This document shows positions 42,309 through 50,933 of a stretch of 64,000 nt of DNA, piece by piece. Position 1 is the stretch's first letter, and each line of letters begins with the position of its first letter. The stretch is from Natribaculum luteum (GTDB lineage Archaea; Halobacteriota; Halobacteria; Halobacteriales; Natrialbaceae), in contig NZ_CP095397.1 in assembly GCF_023008545.1 (NCBI RefSeq), positions 1,178,001-1,242,000 on the forward strand, in the 5' to 3' direction. Under the pieces are notes generated by a model. That model was not told where the DNA came from and ran no database searches. It was given only the letters and a program-made list of their open reading frames with translations. Position numbers and translations under genes: made by a program.

Positions 42309-43913
42309 TCAATTTTCGACGCCGTCGGCCTCGAAGCGCTCGAGCGTTCGCGCCGCGTAGCGGTAGCCGGCGGTGCCGACGGCGGCGGCGAGTGCGACGG
42401 TGAGGACGGTCGCGACCGCGGCGCTTGTGGTCGGCGAGTCGCCGAACGCGGCAGCACCGAACCCGGCGAACGACGGCGAGGCGACGACGGACATCGCCAG
42501 GAGGTACGCGAACATCGCGTACAGTTCGGGCGGGACGAGCGTCGCGTTCGCCGGCCCCTCGAGGTTCGGCAAGAACGCGCCGACGCCCAGCGAGACGCCG
42601 ACGCCGGAGACGACGAGTGCGAGCGCGGCGACGACGAGCGCGAGGAGGACCGCCGGAGGGTAGCCGCCGAACAGGCCGGTCACGACGGCGGCCGCGACGA
42701 CGAACGGTGCGCCGGGGAGCAACGCGGCCACGGCGTGTCCGTGCAGGACCGACGTTCGGCCGCCGGGGGTCGTGAGGATCGCTGGGAGCGCGACACGCTC
42801 GTTGCCGAGCGGGTTGAGTGTCGTCCCCATTCCGACGGCGCTGGCAGCGTAGAGTGTCACCAGGACCGGGACGAACCCGGGCCGGGAAGCCGAGAGTTCG
42901 ACCGACGCGGGGCCGACGAGCGCGAACGGGAGGAGGACGTAGATCATCGCCCGCGGCGACCGACGGATGCGCCGCCACGTCGCGCGGACGACCGAAGCCG
43001 TTCGAGGGGCGACGAGACGCGCGAGGAACGGTTCGAACCGCGACCGCGATCCGTCGGCGTCGACGGTTCCGTCGTCGAGGACGGTCTCGGCGAACCACAG
43101 CGACCGCGCCGTCGCGACGACGACGGCGAGCGCGGTCGTGAGCACGACGCCGGCCGCTGCGAGCGCGAGGAGTACCCGTCCCGACGCCGTCGGAATCGCG
43201 GGCGTCGTCGCCAGTAGCAGGTCACCGTACCAGCCAAGCGGTGAGGCCGCAAGCGCTGCACCGGCAGCCCGGCTGATTCCGAGCCCGATGAACGTCAGAA
43301 ACAGCGTGACGGCACCGACTGCGTACCGCGCTCCGTAGAGGCGCGGCGACCGGCGGATGGCCGTTCGGAAGCCGAGACCGGCCGCAGTCCCCGCGAGCAG
43401 TCCCGTCGCGACGACGGCGACGACGCCGACGGCCGCCCCGACGACCGTCACGAGCCGTCCCGTCCCGGCGGTAAACGCCAGCCCACCACCGACCGCGACC
43501 GGGCCGACGAACCAGACGCTCTCGAGCAGTTCGTCTCCGAGGACGCCGAGGATCGCCGCTGGCAGCGGCACCGCCGTCACGAGCTCGACCGGCGGGTCCT
43601 CCCAGTCGTCGCTGACCACCGCGGTCAGCGAGGCGAGACCGGCGATCACGACGATCGCGACCGCCGCGACCTCGCGGACGAGTGCGAGGACGGCCTCCGG
43701 GTGGTCTGCGACCAGCGTCCCGTAGTGGTACGCGCCCGGTTCCGGCCAGAGTCGTTCGTAGCGTGGCAGCGGGAGCTGTCCGACGATCGACAGCGTTCCG
43801 AACGTTGCACCGAGGAGGACGGCGAACCCCAGCTGTGGGTGCTTGCGGCGACGGCGCAGTTCGACGCGGTGGCGCACCGCGGTCACGAGCGCGATCGTCC
43901 GGGGCCAGTTCAT
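42309..43913 (-). CDS. ABC exporter membrane subunit
   Basis: A 534-residue protein with about 12 hydrophobic segments (two sets of six), Ala/Gly/Val-rich, starting MNWPRTIALVTAVRHRVELRRRRKHPQLGFAVLLGATF. It overlaps the upstream ATPase gene by four bases, the normal pairing of an ABC-2-type exporter. The sequence itself has little conserved signature, so the call rests on topology and gene context. The exported substrate is unknown. Confidence 0.75.
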   Translation of the reverse strand: MNWPRTIALVTAVRHRVELRRRRKHPQLGFAVLLGATFGTLSIVGQLPLPRYERLWPEPGAYHYGTLVADHPEAVLALVREVAAVAIVVIAGLASLTAVVSDDWEDPPVELVTAVPLPAAILGVLGDELLESVWFVGPVAVGGGLAFTAGTGRLVTVVGAAVGVVAVVATGLLAGTAAGLGFRTAIRRSPRLYGARYAVGAVTLFLTFIGLGISRAAGAALAASPLGWYGDLLLATTPAIPTASGRVLLALAAAGVVLTTALAVVVATARSLWFAETVLDDGTVDADGSRSRFEPFLARLVAPRTASVVRATWRRIRRSPRAMIYVLLPFALVGPASVELSASRPGFVPVLVTLYAASAVGMGTTLNPLGNERVALPAILTTPGGRTSVLHGHAVAALLPGAPFVVAAAVVTGLFGGYPPAVLLALVVAALALVVSGVGVSLGVGAFLPNLEGPANATLVPPELYAMFAYLLAMSVVASPSFAGFGAAAFGDSPTTSAAVATVLTVALAAAVGTAGYRYAARTLERFEADGVEN

Positions 43914-44686
43914 GCCCGCTGGTCGACGTACTCGTCGGTATCCGTGACCTCGAGGAAGACGTCCTCGAGGGTTCGCCCACCGGTCGCGTCGGCCACTGCG
44001 CCGGCTTCTGCGCGGCGTTTCAGCGTCTCGGGGTCGCCCTCGGCGACGAGGCGGCCTGCGTGGAGGACGCCGATAGTGTCGGCGAGTTCGTCGACGACAG
44101 GGAGGATGTGCGTCGAGAGGAAGATCGTCATCTCCCGGTCGGCCAGGTCGGCGATGGTCTCGCGCATCGTTCGGGCGGCCCGGGGATCGAGACCGCTGGT
44201 CGGTTCGTCGAGGAATGCGACGGCGGGGTCGTGCAACACCGCCTGGATGACGCCGACTTTCTGGCGCATCCCCTTCGAGTAGGCGTCGATGCGCTTGTCG
44301 GCGTCCTCGAGCAGGTCGAAGCGCTCGAGCATCGCCTCGATGCGCTCGCTCGCCGCCTCCTCGGGGAGGTCTCGCAGGCCGGCGGCGTACTCGAGTTGCT
44401 CGCGGCCGGTGAGTTCGTCGTAGATCGGCGGCTCTTCGGGGAGGTAGCCGATGTGGGGCGTCACCGCGTCGCGGTTTTCGACCGACTGGCCGACGACGCG
44501 TGCGGTTCCTGCGGTGGGGCGGGTGAGCGTCGTCAGCATCCGCATCGTCGTCGTCTTCCCGGCACCGTTCGGACCGAGAAACCCGTAGACTGCGCCCGGT
44601 TCGATCTCGAGCGAGAGGTCGTCGACGGCGGTCTCGTCGCCGTACCGTTTGGTAAGTCCCACGGTCTCGATGGCGAGGTCGGTCAT
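43910..44686 (-). CDS. ABC exporter ATPase subunit
   Basis: A 258-residue ATPase of the ABC-2/CcmA type. Walker A is GPNGAGKTTT near residues 39-48, the signature is AYSKGMRQK near 136, Walker B is AVAFLDEP with TSGLDPRAAR, and the switch His is in LSTHIL. It energises the 534-residue membrane partner encoded downstream with a four-base overlap. Its promoter lies in the 95-base gap shared with the divergent acyl-CoA ligase gene (GTTAAC near 44713-44718 on the minus strand). Confidence 0.92.
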   Translation of the reverse strand: MTDLAIETVGLTKRYGDETAVDDLSLEIEPGAVYGFLGPNGAGKTTTMRMLTTLTRPTAGTARVVGQSVENRDAVTPHIGYLPEEPPIYDELTGREQLEYAAGLRDLPEEAASERIEAMLERFDLLEDADKRIDAYSKGMRQKVGVIQAVLHDPAVAFLDEPTSGLDPRAARTMRETIADLADREMTIFLSTHILPVVDELADTIGVLHAGRLVAEGDPETLKRRAEAGAVADATGGRTLEDVFLEVTDTDEYVDQRA

Positions 44687-44781
44687 CTGGCCCGGAATTG
44701 TCGGGGAACGATGTTAACGGTGTCTCTCTGAACACGCCGGAGAGAAGAACACTGATAATGATGTTGGTTGACTATTAACAC

Positions 44782-46404
44782 ATGGCTGTCGGCTACGACA
44801 CCGCGACCGAGGAGTTCGAGTGGAACGTCCCGACCGAATACGCGATTCCGTCAGTCGTCGAGTCCCACGCCGAGGCGTTCGGCGACCGAGTCGCGGTCCG
44901 ATACCTGAACGAGGACGGCGAGCGGACCGAACGAACCTACGACGACCTGCGTGCGGACATGTCCCGGTTCGCGAACGGCCTCACAGAGCGCGGCGTCGAG
45001 AAGGGCGACAGGGTGATGCACCTGTTCCCGCGCCACCCGGACGCCTTCGCGGTCCAGCTCGGCGCGCTCGCGACCGGCGCGTTGCTGGTTCCCTGCTCGT
45101 CGATGCTCCGGCCGAAGGACATCGCCTTCCGCGCGAACGACTGCGAGGCGGAGACGGTCGTCGTCCACGACTCCCTGCTCGAGATGGTCGAGCCCGTCGC
45201 CGAGGAGACGCCCCTCGAGCGCGTGATCGTCCTCGACGGCGACGGCGACGAGTATCCGTCGTACGCGGACGTCGTCGCGGACCAGCCGACCGCATTCGAC
45301 GGCCCCGACCTCGCCGCCGAGGATCCGATGTCGATCAACTACACCAGCGGGACGACCGGCCAGCCCAAACCCGTCCTCCACAGGCACCGCTGGATGTACT
45401 GCTTCGAGCGGATCAACGCCCCGTACTGGTGGGGCGTCGACGAGGAGACCGACCTCGAGGACGAGCTGCTGTGGGCCACCACGGGGACGGGCTGGGCGAA
45501 GTGGTTCTGGAGCCCCGTCGGCGTCGGGCTGACGACCGGCGCGACCCAGTTGCTCTACGACGGCGAGTTCGAACCCGATCGGTTCCTCGAGATCATGGAA
45601 GCGGAGGGCGTCACCCGGCTCTGTGCCGTCCCCACCCAGTACCGGATGTTCTCGAACGCCGACCTCTCCGAGTACGACCTCGCGCTCACGGACGCCCTCT
45701 CGGCGGGCGAGCCGCTGAACCGTGAGCCGATCGAGCGCTTCGAGGAAGCCGTCGGCGTCACGCCTCGCGACGGCTACGGCCAGACCGAGACGGTCGCACT
45801 CGTGACGAACTACCCCGGCATCGACGTCAAGCCCGGCAGCATGGGCAAGCCGACGCCGGGGGTCGGAACGACGATCGTCGACGTCGACGAGGAAGACGAA
45901 GTCGAGACCGGAGAGATCGGCGAGATCGCCGTTCCCGTCGACTCGCCGGCCATCTTCGACGGCTACTACGAGAAGCCAGACCTGGACGAACGGACGTTCG
46001 ACGGCGAGTACTACCGCACTGGCGACCTCGCGAGCCGCGACGCCGACGGCTACTTCTTCTTCGAGGGACGGGCCGACGACATCATCATCTCCGCGGGCTA
46101 CCGGATCGGTCCGTTCGAGGTCGAAGACGCCCTCGTCTCCCACGACGCCGTCGCCGAGGCCGCCGCCGTCGACAGCCCCCACGAAGAGCGAGGCAGCGTC
46201 GTCAAGGCTTACGTCGTCCTCGCGGAGGGCTACGAGGGCGGCGACGACCTGAAAGACGACCTCCAGGCGTTCATGAAAGAAGAGACGGCACCGTACAAGT
46301 ACCCCCGCCGGATCGAGTTCGTCGACGAACTGCCGAAGACCTCGAGTGGCAAGATCCGCCGGGTCGAACTCCGACGCGAGGAACGGGAGCAGCGCACGGA
46401 CTGA
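44782..46404 (+). CDS. AMP-forming acyl-CoA ligase (acetyl/medium-chain type)
   Basis: A 540-residue ligase with the P-loop YTSGTTGQPKPVLHRH at residues 187-202, the GYGQTET motif and YYRTGDLASRDADGYFFFEGRADDIIISAGYRIGPFEVE, ending in the catalytic-Lys segment PKTSSGKIRRVELR. This is closer to acetyl-CoA and medium-chain synthetases than to the two FadD-type ligases at 31788-35928. Substrate not settled. The TGA stop at 46402-46404 is the duplicated target of a family C repeat. Confidence 0.88.
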   Translation: MAVGYDTATEEFEWNVPTEYAIPSVVESHAEAFGDRVAVRYLNEDGERTERTYDDLRADMSRFANGLTERGVEKGDRVMHLFPRHPDAFAVQLGALATGALLVPCSSMLRPKDIAFRANDCEAETVVVHDSLLEMVEPVAEETPLERVIVLDGDGDEYPSYADVVADQPTAFDGPDLAAEDPMSINYTSGTTGQPKPVLHRHRWMYCFERINAPYWWGVDEETDLEDELLWATTGTGWAKWFWSPVGVGLTTGATQLLYDGEFEPDRFLEIMEAEGVTRLCAVPTQYRMFSNADLSEYDLALTDALSAGEPLNREPIERFEEAVGVTPRDGYGQTETVALVTNYPGIDVKPGSMGKPTPGVGTTIVDVDEEDEVETGEIGEIAVPVDSPAIFDGYYEKPDLDERTFDGEYYRTGDLASRDADGYFFFEGRADDIIISAGYRIGPFEVEDALVSHDAVAEAAAVDSPHEERGSVVKAYVVLAEGYEGGDDLKDDLQAFMKEETAPYKYPRRIEFVDELPKTSSGKIRRVELRREEREQRTD

Positions 46405-46515
46405 TACTACCGGACAACAGTCAGTGAATACTCGATCGCGTCTCGACGGCTGTCGTCAGCGACGACAGCGTCTCGAGTGCGATCGATGGCTGAACCGTGT
46501 TGTCCGGCAGTATGA
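46402..46515 (+). repeat. MITE-like repeat, family C, copy 2 (with TGA duplications)
   Basis: A 108-bp element at 46405-46512 between TGA 46402-46404 (stop codon of the acyl-CoA ligase) and TGA 46513-46515. Nearly identical to the copy at 39171-39278. It fills the space between two convergent genes and its palindromic arms would form a strong hairpin in either transcript. Confidence 0.85.
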
Positions 46516-46524
46516 TCGCCCGCG

Positions 46525-47376
46525 TCACGCCGACAGCGCCGCGAGCAGGTCGACGTCGCGGACGATGCCGACCAGTCGGTCGCCGCTGACCATCGGGATC
46601 TGCTCGATGTCGTTGCTGATCATCAGCTGTGCGGCCTCCTCGACGCTCTTCTGGGTCGAGACCGTGACGACGTCGTCGGTCATAAACTCCGAGACGGGGC
46701 CGGCCGGGAGTTCGATGTCTCGAGTCGGCAGATACCGGCTGCCGACGCCCTTGATCCCCTCCCAAGCCCACTCCGAGTCCTGGTCGGCAAAGGAGTTGCC
46801 CGTCTCCTCTTCGCCCTCGACGATCCGGGCGACGTCGATGATGTCGACCTCGGTGAGGACGCCACACATCCGCCCGTCGTCGTCGAGCACGACGGTGTAG
46901 GGCACGTTCGCGTAGGAGAGGCCACGCTCTGCCACCGGTAGCGGCGCGCCCTCGTAGGTCGTGTTCACGTCGGGGCTGGCGTACTCTTCGACGATGGCGT
47001 CGACCTCGGCGTCGCCGGCCGCGATGGCGTGGACGACGTCCGTCACCGTGACGATGCCCTCGAACTCGCCGTCGACGACCGGCACGCGGCGGGCACCCTC
47101 GTCGATCATCAGTGACGCGACGTCTTCGATCGTCGTGTCCGCGGTCGTCGTCGGTACGTCTTCCATCAGCATCACCAGCTGGTCTTCGTCCGGCTGTTCG
47201 ATCAGGACCTCTCGAGAGACGAGCCCCCGGTACTCCGGGCCGTCGTCGGTCGGTTTGATCACGGGAACCGAGGAGAACGACCGTTCCTGGAGGTACTCGA
47301 GAACGTCGCTTCTGGTGCCGGGCAACTCGACGGTTACCACCTCAGAGCGGGGAGTCATCGCGTCGGCTACGTTCAT
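46525..47376 (-). CDS. CBS-domain protein (four CBS motifs)
   Basis: A 283-residue cytosolic protein made of two CBS pairs: MNVADAMTPRSEVVTVELPG, DVPTTTADTTIEDVASLMIDEGARRVPVVD, the middle motif around NVPYTVVLDDDGRMCGVLTEVDI, and FMTDDVVTVSTQKSVEEAAQLMISNDIEQIPMV. CBS pairs bind adenosine nucleotides and regulate partners; no effector domain is attached. The ATG at 47376 is favoured because TATAAAG at 47402-47408 (minus-strand TATA) lies about 27 bases upstream, giving a leaderless transcript. Confidence 0.9.
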   Translation of the reverse strand: MNVADAMTPRSEVVTVELPGTRSDVLEYLQERSFSSVPVIKPTDDGPEYRGLVSREVLIEQPDEDQLVMLMEDVPTTTADTTIEDVASLMIDEGARRVPVVDGEFEGIVTVTDVVHAIAAGDAEVDAIVEEYASPDVNTTYEGAPLPVAERGLSYANVPYTVVLDDDGRMCGVLTEVDIIDVARIVEGEEETGNSFADQDSEWAWEGIKGVGSRYLPTRDIELPAGPVSEFMTDDVVTVSTQKSVEEAAQLMISNDIEQIPMVSGDRLVGIVRDVDLLAALSA

Positions 47377-47401
47377 ATCCCGCTCGTACGGCCAAACCGA
47401 G

Positions 47402-47408
47402 TATAAAG
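47402..47408 (-). promoter_or_regulatory. TATA box of the CBS gene
   Basis: CTTTATA on the minus strand about 27 bases before the ATG at 47376; it fixes the start of the CBS protein. Confidence 0.55.
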
Positions 47409-47493
47409 CCAGTGTTTCGAGACACCCTCGCACGCGAGGGGTCGTGACGTCGCCGGCGAGCGCGCCCGGACGCAGGCGGTGCATTTCGACGAC

Positions 47494-47500
47494 TTTATAC
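47494..47500 (+). promoter_or_regulatory. TATA box of the 55-residue gene
   Basis: TTTATAC about 27 bases before the ATG at 47524, divergent from the CBS-gene promoter; it supports a leaderless small gene. Confidence 0.55.
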
Positions 47501-47523
47501 GTCGCCGAATGTGAATTACACTC

Positions 47524-47691
47524 ATGGTGGTGGATCACAACGGGCACGCCGACACGTCGAACGAGACGATCGTCGGCTCGATCGATTCGGACGGCCGCAG
47601 CGACGAGTACGTCATCGCCGACATCTCCGCGGACGGCGCGTGGCTCTCGATGCGAGCGGACGAGGCGGCAACCCTTCCAGCCTGGCGCTGA
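47524..47691 (+). CDS. Small conserved haloarchaeal protein (55 aa, DUF7556-like)
   Basis: A 55-residue protein, MVVDHNGHADTSNETIVGSI at the start and ending SADGAWLSMRADEAATLPAWR. Acidic, no cysteines, no membrane segment. The reading DEYVIADISADGAWLSM resembles a small uncharacterised haloarchaeal family often found near housekeeping genes. A clear TATA box at the right distance makes a real gene likely. Its TGA stop (47689-47691) is the duplicated target of a family A repeat. Confidence 0.7.
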   Translation: MVVDHNGHADTSNETIVGSIDSDGRSDEYVIADISADGAWLSMRADEAATLPAWR

Positions 47692-47774
47692 TACGGTCTG
47701 CTGTACCGAGTTTCCGCAGCGACCGCCCGACGGGACGCGGTCGCTGCGGGACGGACGTACAGCGGTCCGTATGA
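47689..47774 (+). repeat. MITE-like repeat, family A, copy 3 (with TGA duplications)
   Basis: An 80-bp element at 47692-47771 between TGA 47689-47691 (stop of the 55-residue gene) and TGA 47772-47774. It starts TACGGTCTGCTGT, ends ACAGCGGTCCGTA, and differs from copy 2 (21368-21447) at only a few bases. Confidence 0.85.
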
Positions 47775-47834
47775 GACTGTCGTCCGGCATCTGGGGCGGG
47801 ACTGTTTTACTCGCGGGCGTCGAATCGGGACCGA

Positions 47835-48332
47835 ATGCCACGCCGTCGAACGCGGTCCGAGCCAGAGTCCGTCGACGAGTTCGGCCTCGACGACCGGAGT
47901 GGCCTCTCGCGTCGGTTCGCCGACCTCGTCCCGGCGACGCTGGCTCGACGCGGCGTCGCCGTCTCGGTCGACACCGACCAGCGCGTCTACGAGCGCGACG
48001 ACCCCGTCGAGATCACCGTCGAGTTCGAGAATCGCCTCCCGGTTCCGATCGCGGTGCCGACGCCGAAACGCCGGCTGTGGGGGTGGACGGTCGACGGCGA
48101 CCTCGAGGCCAGCGACGAGCGCCGGTACACCCGGTCGGACCCGTCGACGTTCGACTTCCGGGGCGGCGAGCGAAAGCGAGTCTCGGTCGTCTGGAACGGT
48201 CGACTCGAGCGAACCGACGGGCTCCACGAGTCGGTAGTACCGGAACCCGGCGAGTACGAGATCACGGCGTTCGTCGCGACCCACCCCGAGACGTACCAGC
48301 CGAGCGACTCGACGACTGTCAGGCTTCGGTGA
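47835..48332 (+). CDS. BsuPI-like beta-sandwich protein, unrecognised role
   Basis: A 165-residue protein. After an acidic/basic N-terminus it reads as an Ig-like sandwich: VYERDDPVEITVEFENRLPVPIAVPTPKRRLWGWTVDGDLEASDE, then FDFRGGERKRVSVVWNGRLERTDG and VPEPGEYEITAFVATHPETYQPSDSTTVRLR. This pattern is similar to intracellular proteinase inhibitor (BsuPI) domains, but a protease-inhibitor function is only a weak inference. No signal peptide. It precedes the threonine synthase gene by 63 bases. Confidence 0.65.
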   Translation: MPRRRTRSEPESVDEFGLDDRSGLSRRFADLVPATLARRGVAVSVDTDQRVYERDDPVEITVEFENRLPVPIAVPTPKRRLWGWTVDGDLEASDERRYTRSDPSTFDFRGGERKRVSVVWNGRLERTDGLHESVVPEPGEYEITAFVATHPETYQPSDSTTVRLR

Positions 48333-48395
48333 TCGTCCGGAGCCGAAGAGCTTTATTTGCGGCCGCGAAACCGGGTGATACGCCGTTTTCGACCC

Positions 48396-49592
48396 ATGAG
48401 ATACGACCGCGTCTGTTACGACTGTGGCACGCGAACGACCGCACCCGTCGCTCGCTGTGAGTGTGGCGAGCCGCTCTGGCTCGAGACCGACCCCGGCTCG
48501 TTCGACTGGGACGACGTCGTCGACGCGCCGGGGATGTGGCGCTACGGGCCACTGCTCCCGGTCGAACCACCCGGAGGCCTCGCCGACGCCGCCGGCGGAA
48601 CGCCGCTCGTTCACGAGCCGGCCGTAGACGAGTTCGCGGGTGCCCGCGTCCACGTCAAAGTCGAGGGCGAGAACCCGACCGGGAGCTTCAAGGATCGCGG
48701 GAGCGCGTTCGGCCTGGCCGCCCTCGAGGCAGGTGCCGCGGGCGACGTCTCCGCTGTCGGCACCGTCTCGCACGGCAACATGGCGATGAGCACCGCCGCT
48801 TTCGCCGCCGCGGCCGACGTCCCCTGTGTCGTGATGACCCCGACCGACGTCCCACCTGCGCGACTGGACGTCATCGCACAGTACGACCCGACGCTGCTCA
48901 AAGTCGACGGCGACTACGGCCGCCTCTACGAACGGACGCTCGAGCGGGGCCTCGAGTCCGGCGTCTGCTTTCTCAACTCCGACGTCCCGCTTCGCGTCGA
49001 GGGACAGAAGACGACGGCCCTCGAGATCTGCGAGGCGTTCGCGCCCGACGTGCCGGACGCGATCGTCATGCCGGTCAGCAGCGGCGGCCACGCCAGCGGC
49101 GTCTGGAAGGCACTGCGCGAGCTGCAGGCGGCCGGTACGATCGACGACCTCCCGCGGCTGTACCTCGTCCAGGCGGCGGCCTGTGCACCCATCGCCGAGG
49201 CGGACGCGGCCGGGGCCGACGCGGTCACGCCGGTCGAGGGCGGCGAGACGGTCGCCTACTCCATCGCCAACGCCGACCCGCCGAGTGGAACCCGCGCGCT
49301 CCGGGCAGCCCGCGACACCGACGGTGCGGTGATCGCCGTCGACGACGACGCGATCCGGACCGCACAGCGCGTGCTGGCGACCCAGGCAGGTCTGAGCGTC
49401 GAGGCCGCGTCCGCGACGGCGCTGGCCGGCGTCAGGAAGCTAGTCGCCGAGGGCGTCCTCGAGTCGACGGACGACGTCGTCGCGGTCGCCACGGGAACGG
49501 GGCTCACGGAAGCGACCGCGGCCGGTTCGACCGCGGCCACGACGATCGACATCGCCGACCTGGACGACAACCTCGACGCCGTCGGCGAGTGA
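48396..49592 (+). CDS. thrC: Threonine synthase (PLP)
   Basis: Converts O-phosphohomoserine to threonine. The 398-residue protein has an N-terminal zinc-ribbon (Cys7, Cys10, Cys21, Cys23) seen in archaeal ThrC, the pyridoxal lysine Lys99 in NPTGSFKDRGS, the glycine-rich phosphate loop (VSSGGHASGVWKAL) and the C-terminal VVAVATGTGLTE. CTTTATTTG near 48350-48358 is the TATA box. Some relatives act on other phosphohomoserine-like or cysteate substrates, but ThrC is the best call. Confidence 0.85.
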   Translation: MRYDRVCYDCGTRTTAPVARCECGEPLWLETDPGSFDWDDVVDAPGMWRYGPLLPVEPPGGLADAAGGTPLVHEPAVDEFAGARVHVKVEGENPTGSFKDRGSAFGLAALEAGAAGDVSAVGTVSHGNMAMSTAAFAAAADVPCVVMTPTDVPPARLDVIAQYDPTLLKVDGDYGRLYERTLERGLESGVCFLNSDVPLRVEGQKTTALEICEAFAPDVPDAIVMPVSSGGHASGVWKALRELQAAGTIDDLPRLYLVQAAACAPIAEADAAGADAVTPVEGGETVAYSIANADPPSGTRALRAARDTDGAVIAVDDDAIRTAQRVLATQAGLSVEAASATALAGVRKLVAEGVLESTDDVVAVATGTGLTEATAAGSTAATTIDIADLDDNLDAVGE

Positions 49593-49607
49593 TTCGACCG
49601 ACCGACG

Positions 49608-50933
49608 TCACCGGTGCAGGTGACAGGCGGCGAAGTGCTCCCCGGTGCCGTGCCCGGGTTCGACGTTGTAGGCGGGCCGTTCCCGCGCACAGATGCTCTC
49701 CTCGGCGAACGACTCGAGCAGGAGCGTCGTCGCCCGGTCCCACCCCTGTCGATCGCCGTCGTCGGCCGTCTCGTCGGCGGTGCGATCGATCGCGATCAGC
49801 CGGATGGCCTCGTCGACGATCTCGCCCGCCTCGCCGCGGGGCGTCCCGTCGTCGAAAAAGCGCGCGCGGATCTCGGCCTCGATGGTCGGTTCGAACGACC
49901 GTCGCTTGACCGCACGCATGAACGCCCGCGTCTGCTCCCACTCCCGATCGCGCCACTCGACGGAGTCAGGTGCGATCAGTCGCGGACACCGGGTCCGGAA
50001 CCGACAGCCAGAGGGGGGATCGACCGGACTCGGGACCTCTCCCTCGAGGACGCCGCGTTCGTCCCTGTCGCGGGGATCGGGCGTCGGAATGGAGTCGAGC
50101 AACGCCTTCGTGTAGGGGTGCTGTGGGTTCTCGAAGAGTTCCTCCTTGTCTGCCAGTTCGACGACGTGCCCGAGGTACATCACCGCCACGCGGTCGCTGA
50201 TGTGACGGATCACCGAGAGGTCGTGGGCGATGAAGAGGTAGGTCAGCCCGAACTCCTCCTGGAGCTGTTCCATCGTGTTCAGCACCTGCGCCTGGATCGA
50301 GACGTCCAGCGCCGAGACGGGTTCGTCACAGACGATGAAGTCGGGGTCGACCGACAGCGCCCGGGCGAGGTTGATCCGCTGGCGCTGGCCGCCGGAGAAG
50401 GCGTGGGGGTAGCGGTTGTAGTGGCGTGGATCGAGGCCGACCTTCTCGAGCAGTTCCTTCGCCCTGGCCTCGCGGCCCTCGTCGTCTAGCATGTCGTGGG
50501 CGCGCATCGGCTCCTCGATGATCTGGCCGACTTTCATCCGCGGGTCGAGCGAGGCGTGGGGATCCTGGAAGATCATCTGGATCTCCGAGCGCTTCCGGCG
50601 GATCTCCTCGCCGCTTAGCTCCGCCAGATCGTCGCCTTTGAACGAGATGCGACCCGCCGTAGGCTCGAGCAACCGAAGGATCGTCCGTCCGAGCGTGCTC
50701 TTCCCGCAGCCGGACTCGCCGACGAGCCCCAGCGTCTCGCCTCGCCTGACGTCGAAGGAGACGTCGTCGACGGCTTTCACCCGATCCACGCCGAGGCTGA
50801 TCGGGGGGAACGTATCCAGCTCGAGGTTGACGCTCGCGAACAGGCCGGATTCGGACGCGAAGTGCTTCTTCAGGCCGTCGACCTCGAGGATCGTCTCGCC
50901 CTCACTGACCGACGGACGATCGGGGCTACTCAC
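49608..50933 (-). CDS. dppF: Peptide/nickel ABC transporter ATPase F
   Basis: A 441-residue ATPase of a Dpp/Opp importer. Walker [10 protein letters not shown], signature [15 protein letters not shown], Walker [12 protein letters not shown], and the oligopeptide-family C-terminal zinc/iron-like motif [14 protein letters not shown]. An extra ~100-residue tail beyond that motif ([25 protein letters not shown]...) is haloarchaeal and of unknown role. The GTG at 50931-50933 overlaps the dppD stop by eight bases; an upstream GTG at 50942 is possible. Last gene of a five-gene operon read right to left. Confidence 0.9.
   Translation of the reverse strand: MSSPDRPSVSEGETILEVDGLKKHFASESGLFASVNLELDTFPPISLGVDRVKAVDDVSFDVRRGETLGLVGESGCGKSTLGRTILRLLEPTAGRISFKGDDLAELSGEEIRRKRSEIQMIFQDPHASLDPRMKVGQIIEEPMRAHDMLDDEGREARAKELLEKVGLDPRHYNRYPHAFSGGQRQRINLARALSVDPDFIVCDEPVSALDVSIQAQVLNTMEQLQEEFGLTYLFIAHDLSVIRHISDRVAVMYLGHVVELADKEELFENPQHPYTKALLDSIPTPDPRDRDERGVLEGEVPSPVDPPSGCRFRTRCPRLIAPDSVEWRDREWEQTRAFMRAVKRRSFEPTIEAEIRARFFDDGTPRGEAGEIVDEAIRLIAIDRTADETADDGDRQGWDRATTLLLESFAEESICARERPAYNVEPGHGTGEHFAACHLHR

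Noticed and set aside
42309-44735. 808-codon frame covering the ABC exporter genes in one piece
   Set aside because: It starts in the wrong frame of the ATPase gene, as an Arg-rich shadow, before entering the permease frame; the ATPase at 43910-44686 has all ABC motifs in its own frame.
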